NCBI GenBank assembly: GCA_964499285.1
Contig: CAZCLA010000006.1
Coordinates: forward strand, 1 to 64,000
Source: JAGFIY01 sp964499285
Lineage (GTDB): Bacteria; Bacteroidota; Ignavibacteria; Ignavibacteriales; Melioribacteraceae
Direction of reading: 5' to 3'
Length of the DNA: 64,000 bases
The notes beneath the pieces were generated by a model, which ran no database searches, was not told the origin of the DNA, and was given only the letters and a program-made list of their open reading frames with translations. Below, in pieces: positions 33,781-42,655 of this stretch. Each line of letters starts with the position of its first letter. The first letter of the stretch is position 1. Made by a program: the position numbers and the translations under genes.

Positions 33781-34692
33781 ATGAAACGAAAAATATTTTC
33801 AATAGTGCTCGTTGTGAGTTTCTCAATTGTATTATGGGGTTTTGTATCATTATCACGCGACTTTTTTACGACGGTTTCAATCCCGATCTCAATTGAAAAT
33901 ATACCGGATGGATACATCGTCGGATATCAATCTGAGGATAAAGTTGAAGTGAGCATTAAAGGTTACGGATGGCAGCTTGTTTCAATTGTATTTGGTAAGA
34001 CAAACGAATTTATGATCTCCGCGGATTTGACAAAGGGAATTCAGATTAAAAATACTCAGAACGCAATCCAGAACAATTCGTGGCTCGCATCAAATCTTGT
34101 TGTTGTAGATATCTCACCACCGAATATCGAGTTTGAGGTGGAACCGGTTGATACGAAATTAGTTGCGGTTCGTCCGCAGCTTGATATCGAGTTCAGCCCA
34201 GGTTATGGATTGATCTCTCAAATAACAGCCGAGCCAGACTCGATAAATGTAACCGGACCTTCTTCTTTTGTAAATGCAATTGAATATGTTGACACAAAAA
34301 ATCTTTCGTTGTCAAAAATTGAAAACCAATATGCCGGATTTGTTGAATTTGATCAGATAAATAAAATTAAGTTTTCTTTGCCGGGCTGCATGGTTCGTTT
34401 TGATGTTCAGAAAATAGTCGATAAAACTTTTGACGGAATTCAAATTATTCACACAGGAGTTCCTCCGGAGCAAGAGCTAAGTTTTATTCCTTCTAAGGTT
34501 GATGTTGTTCTTCGTGGAGGAATAAAAATATTGGGCAAGATGAGTTCGAACGATATTTCAGCGACAATTGCATTCAAGGATGCTTTGAACGATACAATCG
34601 GAACACTGCTTCCTAAAATCGAAATTCCGGAGAACACCACATTAGTGGATATTAAACCCCGACGTGTAACTTATATAATAAAACAATTCTAA
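33781..34692 (+). CDS. YbbR-like (CdaR-type) protein
   Basis: A 303-residue membrane-anchored protein with one N-terminal transmembrane segment (S-I-V-L-V-V-S-F-S-I-V-L-W-G-F-V) and then YbbR-type beta repeats: P-I-S-I-E-N-I-P-D-G-Y, P-D-S-I-N-V-T-G-P-S and V-E-F-D-Q. In Firmicutes CdaR regulates the diadenylate cyclase CdaA; no cdaA neighbour is seen, so the role here is not settled. It starts 13 bases after the BMC terminator and abuts tmk. Whether its promoter lies in the BMC region or further upstream is not clear. Confidence 0.8.
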   Translation: MKRKIFSIVLVVSFSIVLWGFVSLSRDFFTTVSIPISIENIPDGYIVGYQSEDKVEVSIKGYGWQLVSIVFGKTNEFMISADLTKGIQIKNTQNAIQNNSWLASNLVVVDISPPNIEFEVEPVDTKLVAVRPQLDIEFSPGYGLISQITAEPDSINVTGPSSFVNAIEYVDTKNLSLSKIENQYAGFVEFDQINKIKFSLPGCMVRFDVQKIVDKTFDGIQIIHTGVPPEQELSFIPSKVDVVLRGGIKILGKMSSNDISATIAFKDALNDTIGTLLPKIEIPENTTLVDIKPRRVTYIIKQF

Positions 34693-34693
34693 T

Positions 34694-35317
34694 ATGCTAA
34701 TTACATTTGAAGGTCTCGATTTTTGTGGTAAATCTACTCAAATCAAGTTGCTTAAAGATTACCTCGAAACTAAGAAACACAAAAAAGTTTTGCTTATTCG
34801 TGAGCCCGGAGGAACAAAAATTTCCGAAAAAGTTCGTGAATTACTGCTTGATAAAAAAAACAAAGAAATGTTTATCGAGACCGAACTTCTGTTATTTACA
34901 GCAAGCAGATCACAGCTTGTTAGGGAAATAATATTGCCCGAAATTAAAAAAGGGAATTTTGTGCTTTCGGATAGATTTCACGATTCATCAATTGCTTATC
35001 AAGGATATGGAAGAGGACTTAAGGTAAGCACCGTAAAAGAAATTCAAAATTTTGCGATTGGAGATGCTCTTCCGTCGATTACTTTTTTCATTGATATTCC
35101 GATTAAAGAATTTATAGTAAGAAGAAATCTTAGAAAAGGTTCATCACTTGATAGAATTGAAAATTCTGACACAGAGTTTTATCAAAAAGTACGAGAGGGG
35201 TATTTGAAATTATGTAAGGAAGAGGAACGGTTCGTGCGTATAGATGGTATAAACCCGATCGAAGTAGTACATAACGAAATAATTAGTTATATAACTCAGA
35301 AAATCTTTGAAAAATAA
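34694..35317 (+). CDS. tmk: Thymidylate kinase
   Basis: A 207-residue P-loop kinase that phosphorylates dTMP to dTDP. The P-loop E-G-L-D-F-C-G-K-S-T has a phenylalanine and cysteine at positions where G-x-D-G-S-G-K is usual, still within family variation. D-R-F-H-D-S-S-I-A-Y-Q-G is the D-R-(Y/F) motif, and R-E-P-G-G-T follows the P-loop. Length is normal. It starts 1 base after ybbR, and the CtpA-like gene starts 2 bases after its stop. Confidence 0.95.
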   Translation: MLITFEGLDFCGKSTQIKLLKDYLETKKHKKVLLIREPGGTKISEKVRELLLDKKNKEMFIETELLLFTASRSQLVREIILPEIKKGNFVLSDRFHDSSIAYQGYGRGLKVSTVKEIQNFAIGDALPSITFFIDIPIKEFIVRRNLRKGSSLDRIENSDTEFYQKVREGYLKLCKEEERFVRIDGINPIEVVHNEIISYITQKIFEK

Positions 35318-35319
35318 AA

Positions 35320-36969
35320 ATGAAAAATAAATTAAAATATTTCCCGGTTTTAATTCTGGTTTTGATCACTCTCGGATTTGTAAAGCAAGATTCCGATAGA
35401 TATTATCAAATAGCTAAGAGCATTGATATTTTTGGAAGAATCTATAAGGAAGTAAACACTAATTATGTTGATCAAGTTGATCCTGAAGAGTTCATGCTTT
35501 CCGGTATCAAGGGAATGCTTAATTCTCTTGATCCCTATACCGTTTATCTCGATCAAACATCGCAAAAGGATATGCATGCAATTACCTCCGGAAAGTACGG
35601 AGGTATCGGTGTAACTGTCGGTCTTCATAATGGCAGAGTTACGGTTGTCGATTTAATTGAGGGTTACTCTGCTCAAAGGCAAGGAATAATTATAGGCGAT
35701 GTTATAATTAAAATTGATAGCACGGAAATAAATTCTTCAAATTATGAAAAGCTTGGCGACTTTTTAAAGAAGGAACCGGGAACAGAAATTACACTTTTAG
35801 TAGATCGGGAGGGAGTTGAACACCCAATCGTTTTCAATCTTATAAGCGAACAAATCGAAATTAAAAATATCACTTACTACGGTTTCGTTCCAACTGAAAG
35901 CAATAATGCGTACATCAAACTAAGCGGATTTTCGAGAACCGCCGGCAATGAACTAAAAAATGTCATTGAAGAATTGAACGGGGAAAAAGAAATTGAATCG
36001 ATAGTTCTCGATTTGAGAGGAAACCCCGGAGGATTATTGGACGCGGCGGTATCAGTTGCCGAAAAATTTCTTGAACCAGATCAGTTAATCGTATCAGTGA
36101 AAGGTCGTGATCAAAGTAAATCGACAGAATTCTTTTCAAAAGAACAACCCGTGGCAAAGGACAAAAAATTAGTGGTGCTTATCGACAACGGTTCGGCGTC
36201 AGCATCCGAAATTGTAGCAGGTGCTATTCAAGATCACGATCGCGGGATAATTCTTGGAACTCCTTCTTTTGGGAAAGGTTTGGTCCAAACCATTTTTCCG
36301 CTTCCGTATAATACATCACTTAAGATGACGACTGCAAAGTATTACACACCGAGCGGAAGGAGCATTCAAAAAATTGATTATTCGCATAATAACAAGGTTT
36401 TTGAAGAACCGGATTCGCTTAAGATCGAAGGTTATGAAACCGATAACAAACGAACCGTTTATTCAGCCGGGGGAATTGAACCGGATACTGTGGTTGTTTC
36501 AGCCGGGGAATCACAAATAATCAAAAACCTTCTTGCAAAAGGAATGTTTTTTAAGTTTGCCACGAAATTTTTTAACAACAATAATATAAATGATGTAGCA
36601 GAAGTAAATGATCTAAGAATGATTGATGAGTTTTTGATTTTTGTAAAAGAGAATGAATTCGATTACCGTACTAAAGCCGAGAATTTATTAGATCAACTTA
36701 TTAAAAATTCCGAAAAGGATAATAACTTAGCTCATCTCGAAGAGCAGATACTTCAGATGAAAATCAAGTATTCGGAATTAAAAAACAAAGAACTGCTCGA
36801 ACACAAAAATGAAATCCTTTCGGAAGTTAAAAAAGAAATTGCAGCAAGAATCGGGGGAAGAAGCGGAAGAATTATTGAATCATTAAAGTATGATGGTCAA
36901 TTCAATTCCGCATTAACAATTGCAAAAAACATCAACACATATAATAAATTATTGAATATTGATTATTGA
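35320..36969 (+). CDS. S41 C-terminal processing protease (CtpA-like)
   Basis: A 549-residue exported or anchored serine protease. An N-terminal hydrophobic segment is followed by a PDZ domain (G-I-G-V-T-V-G then G-I-I-I-G-D-V-I-I-K-I) and the S41 domain. The predicted nucleophile Ser294 lies in G-S-A-S-A-S-E and Lys319 in S-F-G-K-G-L, 25 residues apart as in plant CtpA. The long C-terminal about 150 residues are helical and charged. Such enzymes trim periplasmic proteins and peptidoglycan hydrolases. It overlaps the TauE-like gene by about 11 bases. Confidence 0.92.
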   Translation: MKNKLKYFPVLILVLITLGFVKQDSDRYYQIAKSIDIFGRIYKEVNTNYVDQVDPEEFMLSGIKGMLNSLDPYTVYLDQTSQKDMHAITSGKYGGIGVTVGLHNGRVTVVDLIEGYSAQRQGIIIGDVIIKIDSTEINSSNYEKLGDFLKKEPGTEITLLVDREGVEHPIVFNLISEQIEIKNITYYGFVPTESNNAYIKLSGFSRTAGNELKNVIEELNGEKEIESIVLDLRGNPGGLLDAAVSVAEKFLEPDQLIVSVKGRDQSKSTEFFSKEQPVAKDKKLVVLIDNGSASASEIVAGAIQDHDRGIILGTPSFGKGLVQTIFPLPYNTSLKMTTAKYYTPSGRSIQKIDYSHNNKVFEEPDSLKIEGYETDNKRTVYSAGGIEPDTVVVSAGESQIIKNLLAKGMFFKFATKFFNNNNINDVAEVNDLRMIDEFLIFVKENEFDYRTKAENLLDQLIKNSEKDNNLAHLEEQILQMKIKYSELKNKELLEHKNEILSEVKKEIAARIGGRSGRIIESLKYDGQFNSALTIAKNINTYNKLLNIDY

Positions 36970-37747
36970 AATTTTGCTGGATTTGTTCCCCGTACTGACC
37001 GGTTTGACTGCCGGAATCCTTTCCGGTCTTCTCGGGATTGGAGGCGGGATAGTATTTGTTCCGTTTCTTTTATTCTACTTACCAATTGAACTAGGAACTC
37101 GTGAACTGCTCGTGAAGCACAGTGTTGCTACTTCTTTATTTGCCGGGGCATTTTCCACTACAAGTTCGGCTGTTAATCACTACTTAAGAAAAAATGTGAT
37201 TAGAAAAGAAGCACTGCTTCTCGGAATAGGGAGCGTGACAGCAACGGTTGTATTCCATTATTTCGTTGTTAAAGTTGATGCTGTTGTAGTATCTTATGTT
37301 ATTATATTTCTATTGTTATTCATACTTTCGGAAAATTTATTTTTCAACGGAAGGTTTGAAATAAGTGCTGTGGTACCAAAATATTATCTCTTGTTGTTTG
37401 GATTAGCGATGGGTTTTATCTCGATACTTACAGGGCTTGGAGGAGGAGTACTTGCCGTTCCGGTTTTCACTTATTTTTATAGAATAGATATTAAAAAAGC
37501 TGTGGGCACGTCTTCAGTGGTTGTCGCTTGCACAATGATTTCAGCCGCATTTATGCACCTGGTAATAAGTAATTCCTCGCTTGTAGTAATTTCGACAGGA
37601 CTTTTAATGGGAGTTAGTGCAGTAATTGGTGCTTTTATCGGTGCCGGAATAACTTCCAGAGTTTCAGACACTACAATAAGAATTATTTTTTCGGTATTTT
37701 TAATAATTACAATTATTAAACTATCATTCGATGTATGGCTAAGCTGA
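36959..37747 (+). CDS. TauE/SafE-family sulfite exporter-like permease
   Basis: A 262-residue polytopic membrane protein with two homologous halves, each starting with a glycine-rich motif (G-L-L-G-I-G-G-G-I-V-F-V-P; L-T-G-L-G-G-G-V-L-A-V-P) and about eight transmembrane segments. This is the TauE/SafE organisation; substrates in the family are sulfoacetate, sulfite and other anions, so the specific substrate is unknown. The start is TTG 36959, since no ATG is near the N-terminus and the frame overlaps the upstream gene. The zinc-ribbon gene overlaps its end. Confidence 0.85.
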   Translation: MIIEILLDLFPVLTGLTAGILSGLLGIGGGIVFVPFLLFYLPIELGTRELLVKHSVATSLFAGAFSTTSSAVNHYLRKNVIRKEALLLGIGSVTATVVFHYFVVKVDAVVVSYVIIFLLLFILSENLFFNGRFEISAVVPKYYLLLFGLAMGFISILTGLGGGVLAVPVFTYFYRIDIKKAVGTSSVVVACTMISAAFMHLVISNSSLVVISTGLLMGVSAVIGAFIGAGITSRVSDTTIRIIFSVFLIITIIKLSFDVWLS

Positions 37748-38022
37748 ATTTAATTTTAAATAAAAATCCGTTGTTCGACAAATGTCCCGAATGCAAGGAG
37801 ATAGCAACACTTCACCGTTCGCGTGCCAGAAATTTGTTTGAAGGTTTTGTGAAAAAATTCACATTTTTCAAAATTTATAGATGTACAAAATGCGGGTGGA
37901 GAGGATATAAATCGACTTTAACTTTTACAAAAGACTCCGCCAAAACTTTGTTTTTTTACCTCATCCTCGCTGTTGTAACAGCATTTGTTGTTCGCTTCAT
38001 AATTTCGAAATTCTTAAAATAA
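37735..38022 (+). CDS. Zinc-ribbon membrane protein
   Basis: A 95-residue protein with an N-terminal zinc ribbon: C-P-E-C near residue 18 and C-T-K-C-G-W-R-G-Y near 50. A single transmembrane segment follows near residue 75-90 (F-F-Y-L-I-L-A-V-V-T-A-F-V-V). It starts 13 bases before the TauE stop, so the two are coupled. The family is small and of unknown function; it could be a metal- or redox-sensing membrane protein. About 120 bases follow before htpG. Confidence 0.7.
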   Translation: MAKLNLILNKNPLFDKCPECKEIATLHRSRARNLFEGFVKKFTFFKIYRCTKCGWRGYKSTLTFTKDSAKTLFFYLILAVVTAFVVRFIISKFLK

Positions 38023-38087
38023 TTTCGTCTGAAAAATGGAACCAACACTCGCCTTTCAATTTAAAATAGAATTGTAAATAATTATTA

Positions 38088-38103
38088 AGAAAATATATTT
38101 TCT
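38088..38103. promoter_or_regulatory. 16-bp perfect palindrome upstream of htpG
   Basis: AGAAAATATATTTTCT is self-complementary over all 16 bases and lies 38 bases before the htpG start, a likely position for a repressor site. It does not resemble the CIRCE heat-shock operator. AT-rich palindromes can arise by chance. Confidence 0.4.
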
Positions 38104-38141
38104 CAAAAACTTTTTAGAATTTTTGATTTGGAGGATTAAAT

Positions 38142-40040
38142 ATGACAGATACAAAGACACAATACGAATTTAAAGCCGAAATAAAACAACTGCTTGATAT
38201 TCTGGTTCACTCGCTTTATACAAATCGCGAAATATTTTTACGTGAACTTATTTCAAACGCATCTGATGCATTGGATAAAATAAGATTTGAATCGAATAGA
38301 GGAACTGAAATTATTGACAAAGAGCTTCCCCTTGAAATTCGGATTAACTTTGATAAAAAGAAGAAACTACTCCTTATTGAGGATACTGGAATCGGGATGA
38401 CTAAGGAAGAAATAATTACAAATATCGGTACGATAGCAAAATCCGGTTCGGCTGAATTTATTAATCAGTTGAAAGAGAACAAGGAGAATGCCGGAAGCAT
38501 AATAGGCAAATTCGGTGTTGGATTTTACTCCGTATTTATGGTTGCCGAGAAGGTGATTATTAAAACAAAATCGTACAAAGCAGAAGAAGCGGCATATGAA
38601 TGGATTTCTGATGGATCGGGAAGTTATGAACTTTCCGAATCAGATAAGAAATCACGGGGAACAGTGATCGAAATTCATTTGAAAAAAGATGCTGAAGATT
38701 TTGCCGAAAAATATAGACTGGAGCAAATAATTAAAAAACACTCAAGTTTTATCTCATTTCCGATCTTTGTGGAAAAAGAGAGAGTTAATACGATTCCTGC
38801 ACTATGGAGAGAACCCAGGACTAATATTAAACTCGAGCAATATAACGAGTTCTATAAATTTCTTACATACGATAACGAGGAACCGTTTGAAGTAATTCAC
38901 AAAAGTGTTGATGCTCCCATTCAATTCAGTAGTCTTTTGTTCATTCCCAAAAAGAATTTTGATTTCTTTGGAATCAACAGGGAAGATTATGGTTTGGACT
39001 TATATGTAAGAAGAGTTTTGATTCAGCATCAAAATAAAGATTTGCTTCCGGAATATCTTAGCTTTATTAAAGGTGTAGTGGATTCCGAAGATCTGCCGCT
39101 TAACATTTCACGCGAAACACTTCAAGAGAATATTGTTTTCACAAAAATTTCGCAAAGTGTAACAAGCCAAGTTTTATCGCATTTAATAAAACTTGCGGTG
39201 GATAACTCTGAAAAGTATCTCCAATTTTGGAAAGAACACGGTAAGATTTTCAAGATGGGTTATTCTGACTATCAAAACCAAGAGAAGTATTTGGAGTTAC
39301 TGAGGTTTAATTCATCATTCAATGAGAAAGCTGAAGATGTAATTTCTCTCGCGGAATATGTTGAGAGAATGAAGAAGGATCAGAAAGAAATCTACTACAT
39401 TTCAGGAAGCAGCAGGGAATCGATTAAAATCGATCCGCATCTTGAGATTTTCAAATTGAAGGGACTTGAAGTTCTTTACCTTTACGAACCGGCTGATGAG
39501 TTTGTCATTTCTTCAATTATGAAATACAAGGATTATGAGTTCAAATCAGTCGATCAAGTTGATTTAAAAAAGTTGAATAAACTCGATAACGTTGAGGAAA
39601 AGAAAGAAACCGAAAAATTGAGCAGCGACGACGAACTACATTTTTCAAGTCTGCTTGCACGATTCAAGGATATTTTAGGTGATAAAGTAAAAGAAGTGCG
39701 GGTCAGCGAGAGATTGAAAGATAGTCCAGCCTGTCTCGTAAATCCGGATAACACAATGTCTGCCTCAATGCAGAAAATAATGCATATAATGAACAAGGAT
39801 TCTTCTACTCCACAAAAGATTATGGAAGTAAACAAGGATCATAGACTTATAAGAAATCTGCTACGTGTTTTCAAAGCCGATAAAAACGATCCTTTTATAG
39901 GGAACGTTGCCGAACAATTATATGAATCATCATTGCTATTGGAAGGTTATCTGACGGATCCTCATGAATTAGTTAACCGGATTAACAATTTGCTTAACGA
40001 TTCTAGCGATTGGTATACCGAGGTAAAAAAGATAAATTAG
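38142..40040 (+). CDS. htpG: Chaperone HtpG (Hsp90)
   Basis: A 632-residue Hsp90. The N-terminal ATPase domain has E-L-I-S-N-A-S-D-A-L, the D-T-G-I-G-M lid motif and G-K-F-G-V-G-F-Y-S. The middle domain includes N-I-S-R-E-T-L-Q, and the C-terminal dimerisation domain ends near W-Y-T-E-V-K-K. All expected parts are present and length is usual. GGAGG (38130-38134) gives a strong ribosome site. It is a single-gene unit with a terminator at 40050. Confidence 0.97.
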   Translation: MTDTKTQYEFKAEIKQLLDILVHSLYTNREIFLRELISNASDALDKIRFESNRGTEIIDKELPLEIRINFDKKKKLLLIEDTGIGMTKEEIITNIGTIAKSGSAEFINQLKENKENAGSIIGKFGVGFYSVFMVAEKVIIKTKSYKAEEAAYEWISDGSGSYELSESDKKSRGTVIEIHLKKDAEDFAEKYRLEQIIKKHSSFISFPIFVEKERVNTIPALWREPRTNIKLEQYNEFYKFLTYDNEEPFEVIHKSVDAPIQFSSLLFIPKKNFDFFGINREDYGLDLYVRRVLIQHQNKDLLPEYLSFIKGVVDSEDLPLNISRETLQENIVFTKISQSVTSQVLSHLIKLAVDNSEKYLQFWKEHGKIFKMGYSDYQNQEKYLELLRFNSSFNEKAEDVISLAEYVERMKKDQKEIYYISGSSRESIKIDPHLEIFKLKGLEVLYLYEPADEFVISSIMKYKDYEFKSVDQVDLKKLNKLDNVEEKKETEKLSSDDELHFSSLLARFKDILGDKVKEVRVSERLKDSPACLVNPDNTMSASMQKIMHIMNKDSSTPQKIMEVNKDHRLIRNLLRVFKADKNDPFIGNVAEQLYESSLLLEGYLTDPHELVNRINNLLNDSSDWYTEVKKIN

Positions 40041-40049
40041 TGATTGTTG

Positions 40050-40078
40050 AAAGCCCCGTCAATTAGCGGGGCTTTTAG
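40050..40078. terminator. Bidirectional terminator overlapping the end of the DnaQ-UvrC gene
   Basis: AAAGCCCCG (40050-40058) pairs with CGGGGCTTT (40067-40075), loop 8 bases, followed on the plus strand by T-rich sequence. The stop codon of the minus-strand gene (40059-40061) is inside the loop and its last codons (S-P-A) are part of the stem. Confidence 0.85.
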
Positions 40079-41744
40079 TTTTCTTATATTTTATTTTAGG
40101 AAAACCTGAATGGTAATATAAATCCTCGATTGACTCATAATCTTTTAAATAATAAGCCTTTACCTTATTTCTATTTTTTACCATCCAGCTTAGTGCAATT
40201 TTTATCTGCTCCAAATCTTTCTGTGCAACTTCGTTGAACAATTGAACATTCCTTTCGAAATAATCGTTTAATGAAGAATCAAACGAATTTTCATCCGCAA
40301 AGAAATCTTTAACGTACAGCTTTCCTTCAATAAGGAGAACATAATCTTTCCTTTCTTGCTCGGACACTTCTATCAATACTTTCGCTCTGTTAACAGGCTC
40401 AGCAATGATTGATGCTCTATTTAATTGACTGAGAATCAAATTTACTGTGTCTCTTATCTCTGCGGCTTCTTCGTACTTTTGTTCTGCTGAAAATTGTTTC
40501 ATTTTATTCAACAAACGATTCACTGCATCCTGATTGTTTCCGCAAAGGAAATCGTAAGCCCGATCCAACTCAGCTTTGTATTCTTCATTTATATCAGACA
40601 AAGTACATGGTTCTAGACATCTTTCAATATCACTTAAGTAACACTTTTTACCCTTTACGAATTCTTTATCGCTGCATTCGCGAAGTTTGAAAGTACGTTG
40701 AACAATTTCGACCAGCGCAGAAACAGTTTCTCTGTTTGGATAAGGGCCGAAATAATCGTTTCCATCAAAATCAAAATTTGAGCTTGGAATAATCATTGGT
40801 GCTTTACTTTCGAGTGTCGATTTTATGAACAATTGAACAGGATATTTTTTTAGTTGTAAATTAAGTTCCGGGTTATGCTGTTTTATCAGAATTGCTTCGG
40901 CTAAGAGCGCCGTCAATTCAGTGTTCGTTGTTTGAAATCCTAACCGTGAGGCTTTTCTCACAATTTTCTTTGCTTTGGAAGGAGCATAACTTACGAAATA
41001 GCTATTAACACGTTTCTTTAACGATTTTGCTTTCCCGATGTAAATAATTTTGTCGTTCCTATCTTTGAAAAAATAAATTCCTGGTCTATCTGGAACATTT
41101 TGAAAATCCTCAGTCAATTTTTTCTTTAATATCCTAAAACCTGTACCGGGCATTATTCCTTGAAATGAAATCACATCACTCACCGATGTACAATGAAATT
41201 CATCTTTCATATGATCTATCATTTTAATCAATATTTTTGCCGTAACCATCGCATCGCCTAGCGCACGGTGAGCTTTTTTATTTCTAAGACGGAAATGTTT
41301 TGTCATCGCACTTAAAGATTTACTTGGGAGTTGAGGATAAAGTCTTCTGGCAAGTTTTAAGGTGCACAGCATTGGACGTTCCTCAAAAGGAATTTCGACG
41401 CGTTGGAATTCACTTTTCAAAAATGAGAGATCGAATGGAAGATTATGAGCGGTTAACACAGAATCGCCTATAAAATCTTCTAACTCCCGTGCAATCTGAG
41501 CAAAAGTTGGAGCGTCGTTTACGAGTGAGTTTGTTATTCCGGTTAATTCTGTAATAAAAAAAGGAATATCGGTTTCAGGGTCAATAAGTGTTGAGTAAGT
41601 ATCTTTTACTTTTAAGTTTTTCACTTTTACTAGCCCTACCTCAATCACGCGTGCATTTTTTGCCGAAGTTCCGGTTGTTTCGAAGTCTAAAACAGTAAAC
41701 TCAGAATCTTCAATCGGTATGTCTATTATTTTTTTAGTAATCAT
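40059..41744 (-). CDS. DnaQ-type exonuclease fused to UvrC-type GIY-YIG nuclease
   Basis: A 561-residue fusion. Residues about 10-185 are a DEDDh 3'-5' exonuclease: L-D-F-E-T-T-G, A-H-N-L-P-F-D and H-R-A-L-G-D-A. Residues about 215-300 are a GIY-YIG domain (R-P-G-I-Y-F-F then I-I-Y-I-G-K-A-K-S-L-K-K-R), and a UVR helix pair (E-Q-K-Y-E-E-A-A-E-I-R-D) lies near 430. It lacks the UvrC C-terminal RNase H/HhH half, so it resembles Cho-type nucleases plus a proofreading domain. Such exonuclease-UvrC/Cho fusions are known in Actinobacteria and Bacteroidota. It likely works in DNA repair. The final codons overlap the htpG terminator. Confidence 0.88.
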   Translation of the reverse strand: MITKKIIDIPIEDSEFTVLDFETTGTSAKNARVIEVGLVKVKNLKVKDTYSTLIDPETDIPFFITELTGITNSLVNDAPTFAQIARELEDFIGDSVLTAHNLPFDLSFLKSEFQRVEIPFEERPMLCTLKLARRLYPQLPSKSLSAMTKHFRLRNKKAHRALGDAMVTAKILIKMIDHMKDEFHCTSVSDVISFQGIMPGTGFRILKKKLTEDFQNVPDRPGIYFFKDRNDKIIYIGKAKSLKKRVNSYFVSYAPSKAKKIVRKASRLGFQTTNTELTALLAEAILIKQHNPELNLQLKKYPVQLFIKSTLESKAPMIIPSSNFDFDGNDYFGPYPNRETVSALVEIVQRTFKLRECSDKEFVKGKKCYLSDIERCLEPCTLSDINEEYKAELDRAYDFLCGNNQDAVNRLLNKMKQFSAEQKYEEAAEIRDTVNLILSQLNRASIIAEPVNRAKVLIEVSEQERKDYVLLIEGKLYVKDFFADENSFDSSLNDYFERNVQLFNEVAQKDLEQIKIALSWMVKNRNKVKAYYLKDYESIEDLYYHSGFPKIKYKKTKSPAN

Positions 41745-41778
41745 TTTCCTCTCTGTGAATCTAAAAAAAATATCCGTT

Positions 41779-41792
41779 ACAAAGTACTTTGT
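41779..41792. promoter_or_regulatory. 14-bp palindrome between divergent genes
   Basis: ACAAAGTACTTTGT is perfectly self-complementary and lies 34 bases upstream of the minus-strand nuclease and 62 bases upstream of ymdB. TACTTTG on each strand comes within one spacer base of TAnnTTTG, so it may be a shared operator or two back-to-back promoter elements. Confidence 0.4.
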
Positions 41793-41854
41793 GAATTAGT
41801 CAAGTTTTTTAATCGTTCATTTTTAATTAAATTGAAACATTAATTGGGGAAAAA

Positions 41855-42652
41855 ATGAATATTAACGTACTTTTTATCGGCGACATTGTCGGTAAACCGG
41901 GAATGGACATGACTCAAATGTGGCTGCCAGGCTTGATCAAGAAATATCATACTGATATTGTAATTGTAAATGGTGAAAATGCTAACGATGGAAAAGGATG
42001 TACGGAAGCTGAGGGGAAAGCCCTTTTTAATCTCGGCGTAGATGTTATAACCGGAGGAAATCATACTTGGGATAAACATAAATCACAAGAATATTTAAGG
42101 ATTGAAAAACGAGCTTTAAGACCGCTTAACTATCCTCGAGGAACATATGGAAATGGTTTTTATGTTGCTGATACGAAAAAGGGAAAAGTGGGCGTGCTCA
42201 ATCTGCAAGGTAGAACTTTTATGACTGCCATCGATTGTCCTTTCCGTTCCGCGGATTGGGCTTTAAAAGCAATTAACAACGATACTAAAATTATTATCCT
42301 CGATTTTCATGCTGAAGCTACCGCGGAAAAACTTGCTTTAGCAAATTACCTCGATGGAAAAATAAGTTTATTTGTCGGTTCTCATACACACATTCAAACT
42401 GCAGATGAAAGGATTTTACCAAAGGGAACAGGCTATATAACAGATATAGGAATGACCGGACCGTACGATTCTGTTATCGGAATGAAAACTGAAGCAGCCG
42501 TAAACAGATTCTTGTATCAAACTCCGCAAAAATATCAAACTGCCGAAAATGAAGTTCATCTTTCTGGAATTATCGCTAAAATTGATTCTGAATCCGGTTC
42601 AACTAAATCTATTGAGAGAATTTTTATTCCCGAATTTGATCGAGAAAGTTAG
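41855..42652 (+). CDS. ymdB: YmdB-family metallophosphoesterase
   Basis: A 265-residue phosphodiesterase of the TIGR00282/YmdB type. The metal ligands are visible in F-I-G-D-I-V-G-K-P-G, V-N-G-E-N-A, G-G-N-H-T-W-D, D-F-H-A-E-A and G-S-H-T-H-I-Q-T-A-D. In Bacillus it hydrolyses 2',3'-cyclic nucleotides and controls biofilm and sporulation decisions; here that role is inference. It is the first gene of a run (methyltransferase, folD, deoC and more) with very short gaps. TTGGGGAAAA before the ATG serves as ribosome site. Confidence 0.92.
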   Translation: MNINVLFIGDIVGKPGMDMTQMWLPGLIKKYHTDIVIVNGENANDGKGCTEAEGKALFNLGVDVITGGNHTWDKHKSQEYLRIEKRALRPLNYPRGTYGNGFYVADTKKGKVGVLNLQGRTFMTAIDCPFRSADWALKAINNDTKIIILDFHAEATAEKLALANYLDGKISLFVGSHTHIQTADERILPKGTGYITDIGMTGPYDSVIGMKTEAAVNRFLYQTPQKYQTAENEVHLSGIIAKIDSESGSTKSIERIFIPEFDRES

Positions 42653-42655
42653 TGT

